Origin: Geobacteraceae bacterium
GTDB lineage: Bacteria > Desulfobacterota > Desulfuromonadia > Geobacterales > Pseudopelobacteraceae
DNA length: 64,000 nucleotides
Assembly (NCBI GenBank): GCA_025355325.1
Contig: JANXZX010000101.1
Location: 20,922-84,921 of the forward strand
Direction: 5' to 3'
A model generated the notes under the pieces. The model saw nothing but the letters and a program-made list of their open reading frames with translations. It was not told the origin of the DNA and searched no databases. The position numbers were made by a program, and so were the translations under genes. Shown one piece after another: positions 44,871 through 54,793 of this stretch (positions are counted from its first letter, which is position 1; each line of letters begins with the position of its first letter).

Positions 44871-46082
44871 ATGAATACACATAAATCTTCACATGACATC
44901 CATCACGAACCGCTGCGAAGCTCGGCCGTGCGGGTACTTGCAGGCGGCATTCTCGGCATGATGGTGGCCATGGGGATCGGCCGCTTTGCTTTCACGCCGA
45001 TTCTCCCCCTGATGCAGCGGGACCTGGGCCTGAGCCATAGTGTGGCCGGCGGCCTCGCTTCCCTCAACTATGTGGGATATCTTGCAGGGGCCATTGTGTG
45101 TGCGTTCTGGCCCCGGGTACTCCGAAACACCGCCGTCAACCTGGGTGCCCTGATTATCTGCATTGCCACTACAACTCTGATGGGATTGACTCATTCACCG
45201 TTCTGGTGGGGCTCTCTGCGCCTGCTGGCCGGCGGCTCCAGCGCGATACTATTTGTTTTGATTGCGATCGAAGTCAGCGAAAGCCTGGCATACCATCGTC
45301 ATAGCCACTGGGGAAGCGCCCTCTACGGTGGCATAGGTATGGGAATTGCGCTCAGCGGCGCAGCCGTTTACATTCTGGATCATATTGGCGGCTGGAGCGG
45401 CGCCTGGCTCGGGATGGGGGCGCTTTCCGGTCTGCTGGCCCTCATCGGCATCACCGTGGCCGGAAAACGGCATGTGGCTATCCATGTGCCAAATGCAATG
45501 GAAAAGCCTGCGGGTCGGCTTACCGGCCTGAGCAGACTGGCACCAGCCTATTTCATGGAGGGGGTCGGCTATATAGTAAGTGCCACGTTCCTGGTTACGA
45601 TGATCGCCCATACTCCCGGATTGAGCGGGTTTGCGCACTGGAGCTGGATCGCTGTCGGGCTGGCTGCGGCGCCTTCTACCATCCTGTGGCAGCAGATCGC
45701 TATCCGGATCGGCGTTCGCTATGCACTGGCTTCTGCCTACCTGCTGCAAGCGTTCGGCATACTGTTGAGTATCGGTGCCGGAAGTATTTTCAGAGCCGGA
45801 TTGGCAGCGATCATCTTCGGCGGCACCTTTCTCGGAATTGTAGCGCTGGTTATGGCCGAAGGCGTACGTCGTTCCGGAACCGAAGGACGCAGAGCCGCCG
45901 CTATACTGACTGCATGTTTTGGCGCCGGACAAGTGATCGGCCCGCCCGTTGCGGGAATACTGGCCGACCAACATGGTGACTTCACATTGCCACTGCTGTT
46001 GGCAGCAATTGTAGTGGCTATCGGCTGCGTATTGATCGTCACGGATAGAAAACATTTTGAAAAACAGATGGTATCACCATGA
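44871..46082 (+). CDS. YbfB/YjiJ-family MFS transporter
   Basis: 403 residues with 12 membrane spans. The start GGILGMMVAMGIGRFAFTPILPLMQRDLGLSHSVAGGLASLNYVGYLAGA is typical of the YbfB/YjiJ group. Substrate unknown. It overlaps the next MFS gene by four bases (ATGA). Confidence 0.82.
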   Translation: MNTHKSSHDIHHEPLRSSAVRVLAGGILGMMVAMGIGRFAFTPILPLMQRDLGLSHSVAGGLASLNYVGYLAGAIVCAFWPRVLRNTAVNLGALIICIATTTLMGLTHSPFWWGSLRLLAGGSSAILFVLIAIEVSESLAYHRHSHWGSALYGGIGMGIALSGAAVYILDHIGGWSGAWLGMGALSGLLALIGITVAGKRHVAIHVPNAMEKPAGRLTGLSRLAPAYFMEGVGYIVSATFLVTMIAHTPGLSGFAHWSWIAVGLAAAPSTILWQQIAIRIGVRYALASAYLLQAFGILLSIGAGSIFRAGLAAIIFGGTFLGIVALVMAEGVRRSGTEGRRAAAILTACFGAGQVIGPPVAGILADQHGDFTLPLLLAAIVVAIGCVLIVTDRKHFEKQMVSP

Positions 46083-47257
46083 CAGGAAAAGTACCGAGCC
46101 TCACGCCATTTCTGCTCCTCTGCCTGATCGGCTTCGCAGCTTTTTTCAGCTCGTATCTGCGTATCCCGGTCATGCCGCTGCTTGCCGCCTCGCTGGGAGC
46201 AGGCCCGGCCCAGGTCGGCACCATCAATGGCGCCTTCATGCTTACCGCCGGACTACTGTCTATTCCCGCCGGTCTGCTGGCCGACCGCACCGGACGCAAA
46301 CTGCCGATTATCGCCGGTGTAACCGCAACGGCACTCTCGTCGCTACTGGTGACCCAGTGCCACCAACCGGGACAGATGGCTGCAGCCTATGTTCTCTTCG
46401 GCGCCGGTCTGGCAGCCTTTGCCCCCGGCATGCTGTCGCTGGTGGCCGATGTCATGCCGTCTCACCGGCTTGGTCAGGCCTATGGCTGGTACACGACCGC
46501 CATTTATATCGCCATGACGCTGGGACCCGCTACCGGCGGGTATCTGGCAAAAACGTCGGGACTGCGCGAGGTGTTTTTTGTCTCCGGAGTTCTGCTGGCC
46601 GGGGTGACTCTGCTGGCGTTGCTGGCACTGCCGGAGGGGCCTCCCCGCCACAAAACGGAGTTGCACGTTGCTTTGGCAGCCAGCTTCGAATTATTGCACA
46701 ACCGCCGTCTGCTTGCCTGTCTGCTGGCGACCGGCGGCAGCTGCATCGGCTTCGGCGTGTTCCTGACCTTTATTCCGCTGTATGCTTCAAAGTTGGGGCA
46801 TGACCCGGCCCAGGTCGGTCTGGTGTTTGCCGCTCAGGCCATTACCAATGTGGTGGGCAGGGTACCAATCGGCAGCCTTGCAGACCGCTGCGACCGCCGC
46901 TGGCTTGTGGCGGTCGGGCTATTCTGTCTGGCGGTGGCACTGGCGGCACTGGGGCAGGCAGCGCAACTCCCGCAACTGATCGTCTGTGCCGTCGTCATGG
47001 GAGTCGGCATGGCCCTGACCTTCACCGCTATCGGCGCTCTGATCGCAGAACTGGTTCCTGCCGTGCAACGGGGTATGGCCATGGGGATGTATAACAGCTG
47101 CATCTACCTCGGCATGATGTCCGGCGCAACTGTTATGGGTTTCGCTCTGAAACGGATCGGTTATCCACTCGGTTTTGGTTCCGCCGGATGTGTGGTTTTG
47201 GCAACACTGGGGCTTTTTTATCTGATGATGCGGGAGAAGTCGCAGAAGGCGCTATAG
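46079..47257 (+). CDS. MFS transporter
   Basis: 392 residues, 12 membrane spans, with the MFS loop motif LLADRTGRKLP between spans 2 and 3 and a second-half copy LADRCDRRWL. Resembles drug or metabolite exporters; substrate unknown. The overlap with the preceding MFS gene and thioesterase suggests a joint role, perhaps export of an acid released by the thioesterase; this is inference. Confidence 0.82.
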   Translation: MTGKVPSLTPFLLLCLIGFAAFFSSYLRIPVMPLLAASLGAGPAQVGTINGAFMLTAGLLSIPAGLLADRTGRKLPIIAGVTATALSSLLVTQCHQPGQMAAAYVLFGAGLAAFAPGMLSLVADVMPSHRLGQAYGWYTTAIYIAMTLGPATGGYLAKTSGLREVFFVSGVLLAGVTLLALLALPEGPPRHKTELHVALAASFELLHNRRLLACLLATGGSCIGFGVFLTFIPLYASKLGHDPAQVGLVFAAQAITNVVGRVPIGSLADRCDRRWLVAVGLFCLAVALAALGQAAQLPQLIVCAVVMGVGMALTFTAIGALIAELVPAVQRGMAMGMYNSCIYLGMMSGATVMGFALKRIGYPLGFGSAGCVVLATLGLFYLMMREKSQKAL

Positions 47258-47293
47258 ATAGGACTTGGAGTTTGATGCGGAGGTCAGGTTTAT

Positions 47294-47671
47294 CTATTCA
47301 AAACGACGAATAACCTGGCCGGTTTTCTCATCCAGTTCGATTACCAGTATTTTCTCTTTTTTAGATGCTTTCTTCTTTTCCGCCACTTCCTGCTGAGACT
47401 TTTGAGTAGCGTACTGTTTTTCATCCAGTTCTTTAGCGGCTGTACGCCGCTTGGCAACGGGATCCTTCGCCTCCAGATCAGCATCCCACACAACCTTTAC
47501 CCGGTTGCGGTACTTTTTCGGGACGTTTTCCAGCCGGTCAGTGATGATGAGCGCTCCGCTATCATCCTTGTACTTGAAAAAATCTGCGCGGGACTCCAAC
47601 GGCAGTAAAAGCTGTATTACAGCTGCAATCACAATCAGAGCGCACAGCGGAAGTGTTATCATTATCCTCAT
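47294..47671 (-). CDS. DUF4124-like exported protein
   Basis: 125 residues from the ATG at 47671 (GAGGA upstream). An N-terminal signal/anchor (LPLCALIVIAAVIQLLL) leads to FFKYKDDSGALIITDRLENVPKKYRNRVKVV, the short DUF4124-type beta motif, then a charged helix rich in Lys and Glu. Function unknown. Confidence 0.65.
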   Translation of the reverse strand: MRIMITLPLCALIVIAAVIQLLLPLESRADFFKYKDDSGALIITDRLENVPKKYRNRVKVVWDADLEAKDPVAKRRTAAKELDEKQYATQKSQQEVAEKKKASKKEKILVIELDEKTGQVIRRFE

Positions 47672-47753
47672 GATGTTCCTCGTCAACTTCTGACTTCAAA
47701 AGTTTACTTCCGCCCTGCGCTCAGCTATCGAATCATTCATCATCAGAGCTGAT

Positions 47754-48200
47754 CTACTTGTTATGCCCTTTGCCCTTACCCTTTGACTTGCCCGGCCCTT
47801 CAGCCGGTTCTCCGGCCGCACTACCACCAAATTTGAGATCGCCGCGCTTCAAAGCATGGAACTCGGCGGAACCCGGCTTGATGCCCATACTTTTGGCGAT
47901 TACTCCCCACCCTTTGCCCTGGTTGGCATTATAGACTTTTACTACCTGCTCGGGCGGTTTCTGCGTCCATTGACCGAGCTGGAGACACATGAAGGCATCG
48001 GCCGGTTCCTTGACCGTATCAATTATGGCCCGGACCTGGACGGTTGGAACACCGAACTGGGCACTTACTTTGGCTGAAAAGCCGTTCATATCGGCCCGTG
48101 CCTGAATGTTGAGGTTCTTCAGGAAGTCGTCAAGACCTGCTGCACATGCGACGCTGCTGAAAAGGAACAGCGCCAGTACTGCCATAACAATTCTCTTCAT
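47754..48200 (-). CDS. small secreted protein with Lys/Gly-rich tail
   Basis: 148 residues from the ATG at 48200 with AAGGAG eight bases upstream. Signal peptide (IVMAVLALFLFSSVACA), a helical domain (DDFLKNLNIQARADMNGFSAKVSAQFG...GWGVIAKSMGIKPGSAEFHALKRGD) and a C-terminal PGKSKGKGKGHNK tail. Similar small periplasmic proteins occur in Geobacter-type genomes; role unknown. It follows the cysteine synthase gene by 29 bp and may be on its transcript. Confidence 0.65.
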   Translation of the reverse strand: MKRIVMAVLALFLFSSVACAAGLDDFLKNLNIQARADMNGFSAKVSAQFGVPTVQVRAIIDTVKEPADAFMCLQLGQWTQKPPEQVVKVYNANQGKGWGVIAKSMGIKPGSAEFHALKRGDLKFGGSAAGEPAEGPGKSKGKGKGHNK

Positions 48201-48229
48201 GGTGGATTCTCCTTGTGAATAGAGTGAAC

Positions 48230-49147
48230 CTACGGTGGACATTGAGCACACATCGATTTGAAGAGGTTAGTGCTCAGATAGCGGTCGCCTCGGTCAGGAA
48301 TTATGACGACAATCACGCCTGATTCCAGTTCAGCTGCCAGCCTGAGCGCTCCGGCTACAGCAGCCCCACCGGACATACCGCAAAAAATCCCCTCCCGCAT
48401 CGCGAGCATTCTGGCGGTTTCAAAAGCATCATCGTCCTCTACAACGAGCTTGCGATGACAGGCATGCGGATCGTAAATAGGGGGAATTATCGCTTCCTGC
48501 ATGTTTTTCAGTCCCTGGATTTTATGGCCCAGCACCGGTTCGACAGCGACAATCTGCACTTCCGGCCTGGTTTCCCGAAAATACCTTGAAACCCCCATCA
48601 GGGTGCCGCTCGTTCCCATACCGGCCACAAAGTGGGTGATGGTGCCATTTGTCTGGCGCATAATCTCCGGAGCGGTTGTTTCGTAGTGCGCCAGGACGTT
48701 ATTCGGATTGGCGTACTGGTTGGGCATGTAATAAATGCCGGCGCTTTCTCCATATATTTTGTGAGCCAGACGAATCGCCCCGTCGGTAGCCTCGCAGCCC
48801 GGCGACAGGACTATCTCCGCGCCATACGCTTCCAGCACGCTGCGCCGCTCCACGCTGACGCAGGCGGGCATGACCAGCTTTATCCGATACCCTCTCGCTG
48901 CTGCGATCATGGCAAGGGCAATACCGGTGTTACCCGATGTCGGCTCCAGAATAATCTTTTCCGGGGTCAATTCGCCGCTTTTCTCTGCAGCCAGGATCAT
49001 TTGACGCGCCGGACGATCCTTGATCGAACCACCGGGGTTGTTCCCTTCCAATTTCAACAGAATCCTGATACCCGGCTTCGTACCCGTGGATGTGATTTCA
49101 ACGATTGGAGTTGAGCCGATTGACTCGATTAGACTATGACCCTTCAT
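48230..49147 (-). CDS. cysM: cysteine synthase family protein (CysM/CysK-like)
   Basis: 305 residues, PLP-dependent fold type II. The PLP lysine is K43 in NNPGGSIKDRPA; the substrate loop is PTSGNTGIALAMIAA; the phosphate-binding loop is GMGTSGTLMG. It joins O-acetylserine (or a relative) and sulfide or thiosulfate to give cysteine. GGSIKDR and the short length favour CysM-like over cystathionine beta-synthase. An AGAGG site precedes the ATG. Confidence 0.85.
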   Translation of the reverse strand: MKGHSLIESIGSTPIVEITSTGTKPGIRILLKLEGNNPGGSIKDRPARQMILAAEKSGELTPEKIILEPTSGNTGIALAMIAAARGYRIKLVMPACVSVERRSVLEAYGAEIVLSPGCEATDGAIRLAHKIYGESAGIYYMPNQYANPNNVLAHYETTAPEIMRQTNGTITHFVAGMGTSGTLMGVSRYFRETRPEVQIVAVEPVLGHKIQGLKNMQEAIIPPIYDPHACHRKLVVEDDDAFETARMLAMREGIFCGMSGGAAVAGALRLAAELESGVIVVIIPDRGDRYLSTNLFKSMCAQCPP

Positions 49148-49267
49148 CTGCGCCTCTTGTACCCGGAGTTGGAATTATCTACATATAATCCTCGGCACCC
49201 GAGACGTCAAGGGTGTTGAGGCATGAACACATTTCGGCTCATGATAGACGGCTGTTAAAAATCAGTC

Positions 49268-49300
49268 AAAAAAAAGGGGACGCCTTTCGGCATCCCCTTA
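49268..49300 (-). terminator. rho-independent terminator after 6S-like RNA
   Basis: On the minus strand GGGGATGCC, GAAA, GGCGTCCCC then eight T. It lies just after the 6S-like RNA. Confidence 0.85.
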
Positions 49301-49306
49301 TCTACA

Positions 49307-49483
49307 TTCTCTCCACCCTGACGTTAATTTTAAGGGCCTCCGGCGAGTTCCTTAATTGTGGGAATCAGTTTACTGTTTCAGGCAAACCCGCGTACTGAAG
49401 GCAGCACACCACAGCAGGGAGCGACCCCCGATTTTTTTAGCATTCCGCCCGGGCGCATCAACCAACGGGCAGGGTAGAGAGAA
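49307..49483 (-). ncRNA. ssrS: 6S RNA-like gene
   Basis: A 177-nt minus-strand stretch with no ORF whose ends pair: TTCTCTCTACCCTG at the 5' end and CAGGGTGGAGAGAA at the 3' end. The 3' arm includes GCCCTTAAAATTAAC, recalling the GCCTTAAAACTG of E. coli 6S RNA. Length, long closing stem and following terminator fit 6S RNA, which binds sigma70 polymerase in stationary phase. It lies 63 bp downstream of aroF. A covariance-model search was not possible here. Confidence 0.65.
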
Positions 49484-49546
49484 CAACGTTACGACTAATT
49501 ATTACTCCGATGGATTGAAGAATTCAAGATGTTTCGTATACGCGAA

Positions 49547-50560
49547 TCAGCGGTTCTGCAGAAAAAGTGTCAGATGTCCAATTTCGTTCATCATTTTCTC
49601 AAAACCCGGAAAAGTCAACGACTGAGGTCCATCGGAAAGCGCCTTTTCCGGCTCGGGATGAACTTCAACCAGCACTCCATCCGCTCCGGCAACCAGTGCA
49701 GCTTCGGCCATCGGCGCAACCAGAGAGCGCTTGCCGGTGGCGTGAGATGGATCAACCATGATCGGCAGATGCGACAGTTCCTTGATCAGCGGCACTATCG
49801 AAAGATCCAGCGTATTGCGGGTCGCCGTCTCAAATGTACGGATGCCCCGTTCACAGAGAATGACCTGGTCGTTCCCTTCCGCCAGAATGTATTCGGCAGC
49901 GGCAAGAAACTCTTCAACCGTGGCACTCATGCCGCGCTTTAAAAGTATCGGCTTACGGATTTTGCCCAATTCGCGCAGCAGGTCAAAGTTCTGCATATTG
50001 CGGGCGCCGACCTGTAGCAGATCAGCGTATTCGGCGACTAATCCGACATAATCGGGGCTCATTATTTCAGTCACTATCGGCAGACCGCTCGCTTTTCCGG
50101 CAATCGCCAAGAGCCGCAAACCCTCTTCGCGCAACCCCTGGAACGTGTGCGGCCCGGTGCGCGGCTTGAAAGCGCCACCGCGAAGCATATCGGCCCCGGT
50201 TTTTTTGACGAAGAGGGCCGTTTTAACAATCTGTTCCTCGCTTTCCACTGCGCAAGGACCGCCGACCACAACAGGGCGGCATCCCTGTCCGACTTTGACA
50301 CCCGCTACGTCAACAATGGTATCTTCCGGATGGAAATCGCGCGAAACCAGCTTATAGGGTTTGGAAACATGGATCACGCGCTGTACTCCCGGCAGTTCCA
50401 GTATTTTACTATCATCCACATAACCGTGGTTTCCCAGAACTCCGATGGCAGTTCGTTCACTTCCCGGAATAGGTTCAGCTCTGAAACCCATCTCCTGCAC
50501 TATTCTGCTAATGGCATCAACATCGGTCTGAGTGGCGTTATGGTTCATAACTATCAGCAT
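49547..50560 (-). CDS. aroF: 3-deoxy-7-phosphoheptulonate synthase
   Basis: 337 residues, type I-beta DAHP synthase. An N-terminal ACT-like regulatory segment (about 1-70; MLIVMNHNATQTDVDAISR) precedes the KdsA-like barrel: VVGGPCAVES, MLRGGAFKPRTGPHTFQG, ILLKRGMSATVEEFLAAAEYI, MVDPSHATGKR. It condenses phosphoenolpyruvate and erythrose-4-phosphate, the first step of aromatic synthesis. It follows the Crp-type gene, with transketolase (which makes erythrose-4-phosphate) one gene further upstream. Confidence 0.92.
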   Translation of the reverse strand: MLIVMNHNATQTDVDAISRIVQEMGFRAEPIPGSERTAIGVLGNHGYVDDSKILELPGVQRVIHVSKPYKLVSRDFHPEDTIVDVAGVKVGQGCRPVVVGGPCAVESEEQIVKTALFVKKTGADMLRGGAFKPRTGPHTFQGLREEGLRLLAIAGKASGLPIVTEIMSPDYVGLVAEYADLLQVGARNMQNFDLLRELGKIRKPILLKRGMSATVEEFLAAAEYILAEGNDQVILCERGIRTFETATRNTLDLSIVPLIKELSHLPIMVDPSHATGKRSLVAPMAEAALVAGADGVLVEVHPEPEKALSDGPQSLTFPGFEKMMNEIGHLTLFLQNR

Positions 50561-50575
50561 TACATTGTCTCCGTT

Positions 50576-51265
50576 CTACTCGTGACGTTCCGACATTTTT
50601 TCAAGTTTATCCATTTGATGCACGACCACCCGATTCCCCTGAACTTCAATGATCCCCTCTTCCTTCAGCTTCTTGAAGGTGCGTGAAATCGTCTCGCTGG
50701 CGGTACCCAACCGGGAGGCCAGCTCGCCTTTTCTAATCCCCAGATCAATATAAGTAATGCCGCCGAAACTGGTCGAGCTCTCGGCGGCACGACGCACAAG
50801 GAAGGAGGCCAGCCGCGAAGTAACATCAGCAAAGGAGAGTTCCTCAATCTGGCGGGCAAACTGCCGCAGCATGAGTGAAAGCGATACCACCAGATTCAGG
50901 GCGAAGTTGGGATTATTGCTCATAAGCTCCATGAAGCCCTGCCGCGGCAAATAGAGGACATCCCCCGCTTCCATGGCACGGGCTTCAGCCGGATATTTGC
51001 CGTCACCAAAAAATGCTGCTTCGGCAAAGGTTTCGCGCGGCTTGACAAAATGGAGCACTTTCTCGCGCCCATCCGGCGACATACGGCAGAGCTTGATGCT
51101 GCCGGATACCAGCAGATAAAAGCCGGTTGCCTCTTCCCCTTCGCAGAAGAGAGTTTCGCCCTTTCTGAAAGTCCGGCGCACCGTAATCGCAGCCAGCTCG
51201 GCAAGATCAGCATCTTTCAAACCGGAAAAGAGCAGCGGTTTTTTTAATTGTTCAATCAGTTCCAT
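50576..51265 (-). CDS. Crp/Fnr-family transcription regulator
   Basis: 229 residues from the ATG at 51265, after the tkt stop. N-terminal cyclic-nucleotide-binding-type domain (RKGETLFCEGEEATGFYLLVSG), dimer helix and C-terminal HTH_Crp (GELASRLGTASETISRTFKKLKEEGIIEV). It lacks the FNR cysteine cluster. Ligand unknown. It lies between tkt and aroF in a probable operon. Confidence 0.85.
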   Translation of the reverse strand: MELIEQLKKPLLFSGLKDADLAELAAITVRRTFRKGETLFCEGEEATGFYLLVSGSIKLCRMSPDGREKVLHFVKPRETFAEAAFFGDGKYPAEARAMEAGDVLYLPRQGFMELMSNNPNFALNLVVSLSLMLRQFARQIEELSFADVTSRLASFLVRRAAESSTSFGGITYIDLGIRKGELASRLGTASETISRTFKKLKEEGIIEVQGNRVVVHQMDKLEKMSERHE

Positions 51266-51272
51266 GGAAGCA

Positions 51273-53282
51273 CTAAACCGATTTTTTGACAAATGCCGCA
51301 ATTTTGGTGGCCACCTGCGGTGTCGTAAATCCGAATTGTTCGGCCAGCACCTTGTCCGGAGCTGAAGCGCCGAAATGCTCTATGCCGATAAACAGCCCGT
51401 CACATCCGATCAGACTCCCCCAAGGCATACCTCGACCGGCCTCAAAAGCCACACGCGGAACACCGGCAGGAAGAAGCTGACTGCGATATTCTGCCGGCTG
51501 GGCAAGGAATGTTTCCAGGCACGGAACGGAGACAACGCGGGCTTTTATATTCTGTGAAGCAAGCAATGCTGTTGCTTCCACCGCCACATGAACTTCTGAG
51601 CCGCTGGCCATAATAACCACATCGGGAATGCCCTCCGGTGAAGTTACGGTGTAGCCCCCTTTGAGCGCGTCTGCCGGAATGAAAGATGATGATCGTGCTA
51701 TGACCGGAAGTTTCTGGCGGGTCAGAATCAACGCTGTCGGGCCGCTGTACTGAAGAGCGGCCTGCCAGGCAAGCGCAGTTTCAACTCCGTCAGCAGGACG
51801 GATAACCTGTAGTCCGGGAATCAGACGCAGCGAGGCAACATGCTCGATCGGCTGATGAGTCGGACCGTCTTCACCGACAAAGAAGGAATCATGGGTAAAG
51901 ATATAGATTGCCTGCTGGTTCATCAGGGCAGAGAGGCGCACCGCCGGACGGCAGTAGTCGGCAAAAACCAGGAACGTCGCGCCATATGGAATAAAGCAGC
52001 CATACAGTGCCATACCGTTCAGGATCGCACCCATGGCATGCTCACGAATACCGAAGTGCAGATTGCGCCCGATAAAGCTGGCGGCCTGAATTGACGAAGC
52101 CCCTTTAATATCGCTGTTATTGGATGGGGACAGATCAGCCGAACCGCCAACAACAGAGGGGATCAGCTCCGCCACCTTCTGCAGAACGGTTCCGGAAAGT
52201 GCCCGGGTTGCGCCATCCTTGCCGGCGATAACCGCCAGCAGTTCTTCAGACAGGTTCGCCGGCAAATGTTTATGCCACATCTTATCCCACAGTTTCGATT
52301 TTTCAGGGTTGGAGGCGTGCCAGGTTTCGAAACCGCGCTGCCAGGCTGCGTAGTGCTGTTTCACTTCTTCGACGCGCTGCTGGCAGGTATCCCGGACATC
52401 CTGTGGTATTACGAACGGAGCGACATCCCAACCAAGATTGGCACGGGTAGCGGCAATCTCATCTGCACCGAGCGGCGATCCGTGAGCACCGGACGATCCT
52501 TGACACTTGGGGCTGCCAAAGGCGATGTGAGTAGTAGCGATGATGATCGAAGGCTTGCCGGTTTCAGCCTTGGCGGCTGCGATGGCTGCCACAATCTGGT
52601 CGTTGTTGTGGCCATCAACCTTCTGTACATGCCACCCGCTGGCTATAAAACGGCCCTCTACATCTTCCGACCAGGCCAGATCGGTTTTTCCTTCAATGGT
52701 GATACTGTTGCTGTCATAGATGTAAATCAGGTTTCCCAGTTTGAGGTGACCTGCCAAAGCAGCGGCCTCGTAGCTAATCCCTTCCTGCAAACATCCGTCG
52801 CCAAGCAGGGTGTAAATGTAGTGGTTAACCGGCTTGAAGTCAGACGTATTAAATCGTTCAGCGGCCATTCTGGAAGCGATTCCCATGCCGACGCCATTTG
52901 CGAAACCCTGACCCAGTGGGCCGGTAGTAACTTCGACGCCGACAGTATGACCGAATTCCGGGTGACCCGGAGTCTTGCTCCCCCACTGACGGAAGTTTTT
53001 GATTTCATCCATCGGCAGGTCAAAACCGAACAGATGCAGCAGCGAATAAAGAAGCATCGAGCCATGACCGGCTGAAAGAATAAATCGGTCCCGGTTAGGC
53101 CAGCGTGGATCATCGGGATTAAATTCGAGAAAATTACCCCACAGAGCTACTGCACAGTCTGCGGCCCCCATCGGAAGACCGGGATGGCCGGAATTAGCCC
53201 GGTCAACCGCTTCGGCGGAGAGAATTCGGATGGCGTCGGAACAGCGCCGGGCCTTGTCTGCGGGAATCATGATGTGATGCAT
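51273..53282 (-). CDS. tkt: transketolase
   Basis: 669 residues, full length. The thiamine-diphosphate motif starts [32 protein letters not shown]; the N-terminus has [19 protein letters not shown]. The pyrimidine-binding domain includes [17 protein letters not shown] and [18 protein letters not shown]. It moves two-carbon units in the pentose phosphate pathway. The order thiL-tkt-crp-aroF has 20 bp or less between genes and is probably one transcript. Confidence 0.95.
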   Translation of the reverse strand: MHHIMIPADKARRCSDAIRILSAEAVDRANSGHPGLPMGAADCAVALWGNFLEFNPDDPRWPNRDRFILSAGHGSMLLYSLLHLFGFDLPMDEIKNFRQWGSKTPGHPEFGHTVGVEVTTGPLGQGFANGVGMGIASRMAAERFNTSDFKPVNHYIYTLLGDGCLQEGISYEAAALAGHLKLGNLIYIYDSNSITIEGKTDLAWSEDVEGRFIASGWHVQKVDGHNNDQIVAAIAAAKAETGKPSIIIATTHIAFGSPKCQGSSGAHGSPLGADEIAATRANLGWDVAPFVIPQDVRDTCQQRVEEVKQHYAAWQRGFETWHASNPEKSKLWDKMWHKHLPANLSEELLAVIAGKDGATRALSGTVLQKVAELIPSVVGGSADLSPSNNSDIKGASSIQAASFIGRNLHFGIREHAMGAILNGMALYGCFIPYGATFLVFADYCRPAVRLSALMNQQAIYIFTHDSFFVGEDGPTHQPIEHVASLRLIPGLQVIRPADGVETALAWQAALQYSGPTALILTRQKLPVIARSSSFIPADALKGGYTVTSPEGIPDVVIMASGSEVHVAVEATALLASQNIKARVVSVPCLETFLAQPAEYRSQLLPAGVPRVAFEAGRGMPWGSLIGCDGLFIGIEHFGASAPDKVLAEQFGFTTPQVATKIAAFVKKSV

Positions 53283-53302
53283 GGAAAATCCTTTCGTGTT
53301 AG

Positions 53303-54403
53303 TTATGTAAAGTGGTTAAAACCTTCATTCCTGATGCTAAACGGGGTTCCGTCCTGGTTGACAGCGACCACTCCGGCACAGCTTGACACTATACCAATAC
53401 GTGTCACCGCAACGCCACACTTTTTCACGCAATCGACAATTTTTTGCCGGTTGGAGCGATGGGCGGTGAAACAGAGTTCGTAATCTTCTCCTCCGGAAAG
53501 TGCCATCTGGTGAGGAAGAACGGGGAAATGTGCCGGGCAGGAGCGAAACGCGGAGGAAAGCGGCAGGTCGTCAATGATGATGCTGCCGCCAACGCCGGAT
53601 TGTTCGGCAATATGGCCGTAATCAGCCAAAACGCCATCGCTGATGTCAATCATCGCGGTAGGCAACCCGGCTTCAGTCAGAGCAAGGGCAACGGAAACAC
53701 GGGGAACAGGGTCAAGCAGTCGGGAGATAAGGGCATCTGCCCCTTCGACTCCGCTCAGGGAACGTGAACCGCTCTGGGAACGTGAATCCTGTTTGGCCGA
53801 ACCAGATGGCTGAGAACAAGGTGGCTGAGTGGAGTCGAAGCCCCGCTCGACAAGTTTCAACCCAAGCGCCGCATCCCCCAACGTTCCGGTTACCCAGATA
53901 TCATCGTCCGGCTGGGCCCCGGAGCGCCGAACGATCTTGTCGGGATGCTGTTCTCCCATAATTGTCACGGAAATAACCAGGCCGGACCGAGATGCACAGG
54001 TATCACCACCAATCAGGGCAACCTGATGTTCAGATGCCATCGCAAGGAAACCGCGCATTATTTCATCTATAAAATCAAGGGGAAGGTCAGAAGGAATCGC
54101 CAGGGAGAGCAATGCCCGGCGGGGAACGCCCCCCATGGCCGCAATATCGGAAATGCTGACGGCCAGTGATTTGCGCCCCAGACGGTAAGGGTCATGCCAG
54201 GAGCGGCGAAAATGCACATCCTCCAGCAGCATATCAGTGGAAGTCAACAGGTGCATACCTGATGGAGACACGGTCACTGCGGCATCATCGCCAATACCGG
54301 TAATTACTCCTTCATGAGCAACGACACCGGAGGTAATGCGGGAGATCAGGCCAAATTCACCAAGAGTGGCAAGTGCAGACGAAGAGGAGTGAGTCACAAT
54401 CAC
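53303..54403 (-). CDS. thiL: thiamine-monophosphate kinase with in-frame insertion
   Basis: 366 residues, longer than usual for ThiL (about 320-340). Core motifs: [70 protein letters not shown] and [13 protein letters not shown]. It makes thiamine diphosphate, the cofactor of the adjacent transketolase. Residues about 190-222 ([16 protein letters not shown]...SLSGVEG) are absent from normal ThiL and coincide with an inverted-repeat element. The reading frame is kept. GTG start. Confidence 0.9.
   Translation of the reverse strand: MIVTHSSSSALATLGEFGLISRITSGVVAHEGVITGIGDDAAVTVSPSGMHLLTSTDMLLEDVHFRRSWHDPYRLGRKSLAVSISDIAAMGGVPRRALLSLAIPSDLPLDFIDEIMRGFLAMASEHQVALIGGDTCASRSGLVISVTIMGEQHPDKIVRRSGAQPDDDIWVTGTLGDAALGLKLVERGFDSTQPPCSQPSGSAKQDSRSQSGSRSLSGVEGADALISRLLDPVPRVSVALALTEAGLPTAMIDISDGVLADYGHIAEQSGVGGSIIIDDLPLSSAFRSCPAHFPVLPHQMALSGGEDYELCFTAHRSNRQKIVDCVKKCGVAVTRIGIVSSCAGVVAVNQDGTPFSIRNEGFNHFT
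53743..53840. repeat. REPIN-like inverted-repeat element inside thiL
   Basis: 98 bp bounded by CTTCGACTCCGCTCAG and CTGAGTGGAGTCGAAG, complementary at 15 of 16 positions. Inside, GGGAACGTGAA occurs twice, 18 bp apart. It matches the extra ThiL residues. The layout is that of two inverted REP units (REPIN) or a small MITE inserted without breaking the frame. Confidence 0.75.
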
Positions 54404-54525
54404 ATCATTTCTTTTGTATGGTTATAGTGCAGCGGAGAACGCGTTCTGATCACCGGATAATTCGGCGATACATTGTAGCGCACCAGACTTTAATCGCAAG
54501 CAAAATCCTCTCACGTTCATGTCGC

Positions 54526-54600
54526 GACCCTCGAAGGCTTTGCCTGACCCGCGAAGCTTTGAGCGGTCCTCCCGTTTGGTTGTGGAGGGTTTCGAGGGAC
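54526..54600. repeat. imperfect inverted repeat upstream of thiL
   Basis: Arms GACCCTCGAA and TTCGAGGGAC (9 of 10 complementary) about 55 bp apart, with smaller internal hairpins. It lies in the 390-bp gap upstream of thiL, which otherwise holds no gene. Possibly an extragenic palindromic element. Confidence 0.45.
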
Positions 54601-54722
54601 AAAGTTTATTTATTGATTAACTCGAACTTAAAGCGAAGTTAGTAAACGACCACTCTCAATCTACTAAATCAAGTGAATACGAGTATCTGAGATACGGCAA
54701 GAGGCATCAGCACCTCCTGCGT

Positions 54723-54757
54723 AAAAAAACCGGGGGGTGTTGTTCCCCCGGTTTTTA
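54723..54757. terminator. bidirectional terminator
   Basis: AAAAACCGGGGG, a short loop, CCCCCGGTTTTT. It serves the small minus-strand gene at 54794-54994, and possibly any rightward transcript. Confidence 0.8.
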
Positions 54758-54793
54758 CTAGCTTTACAATCCCTTCTGATGGATCACGCTTCT

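Noticed and set aside
45249-46055. 268-codon minus-strand ORF
   Set aside because: Antisense to the YbfB-type MFS gene; low-complexity Gln/Ser/Gly composition typical of a shadow.
46057-46803. 248-codon plus-strand ORF
   Set aside because: Shifted frame of the second MFS gene, Arg-rich and without membrane spans.
52266-53075. 269-codon plus-strand ORF
   Set aside because: Antisense shadow of transketolase.
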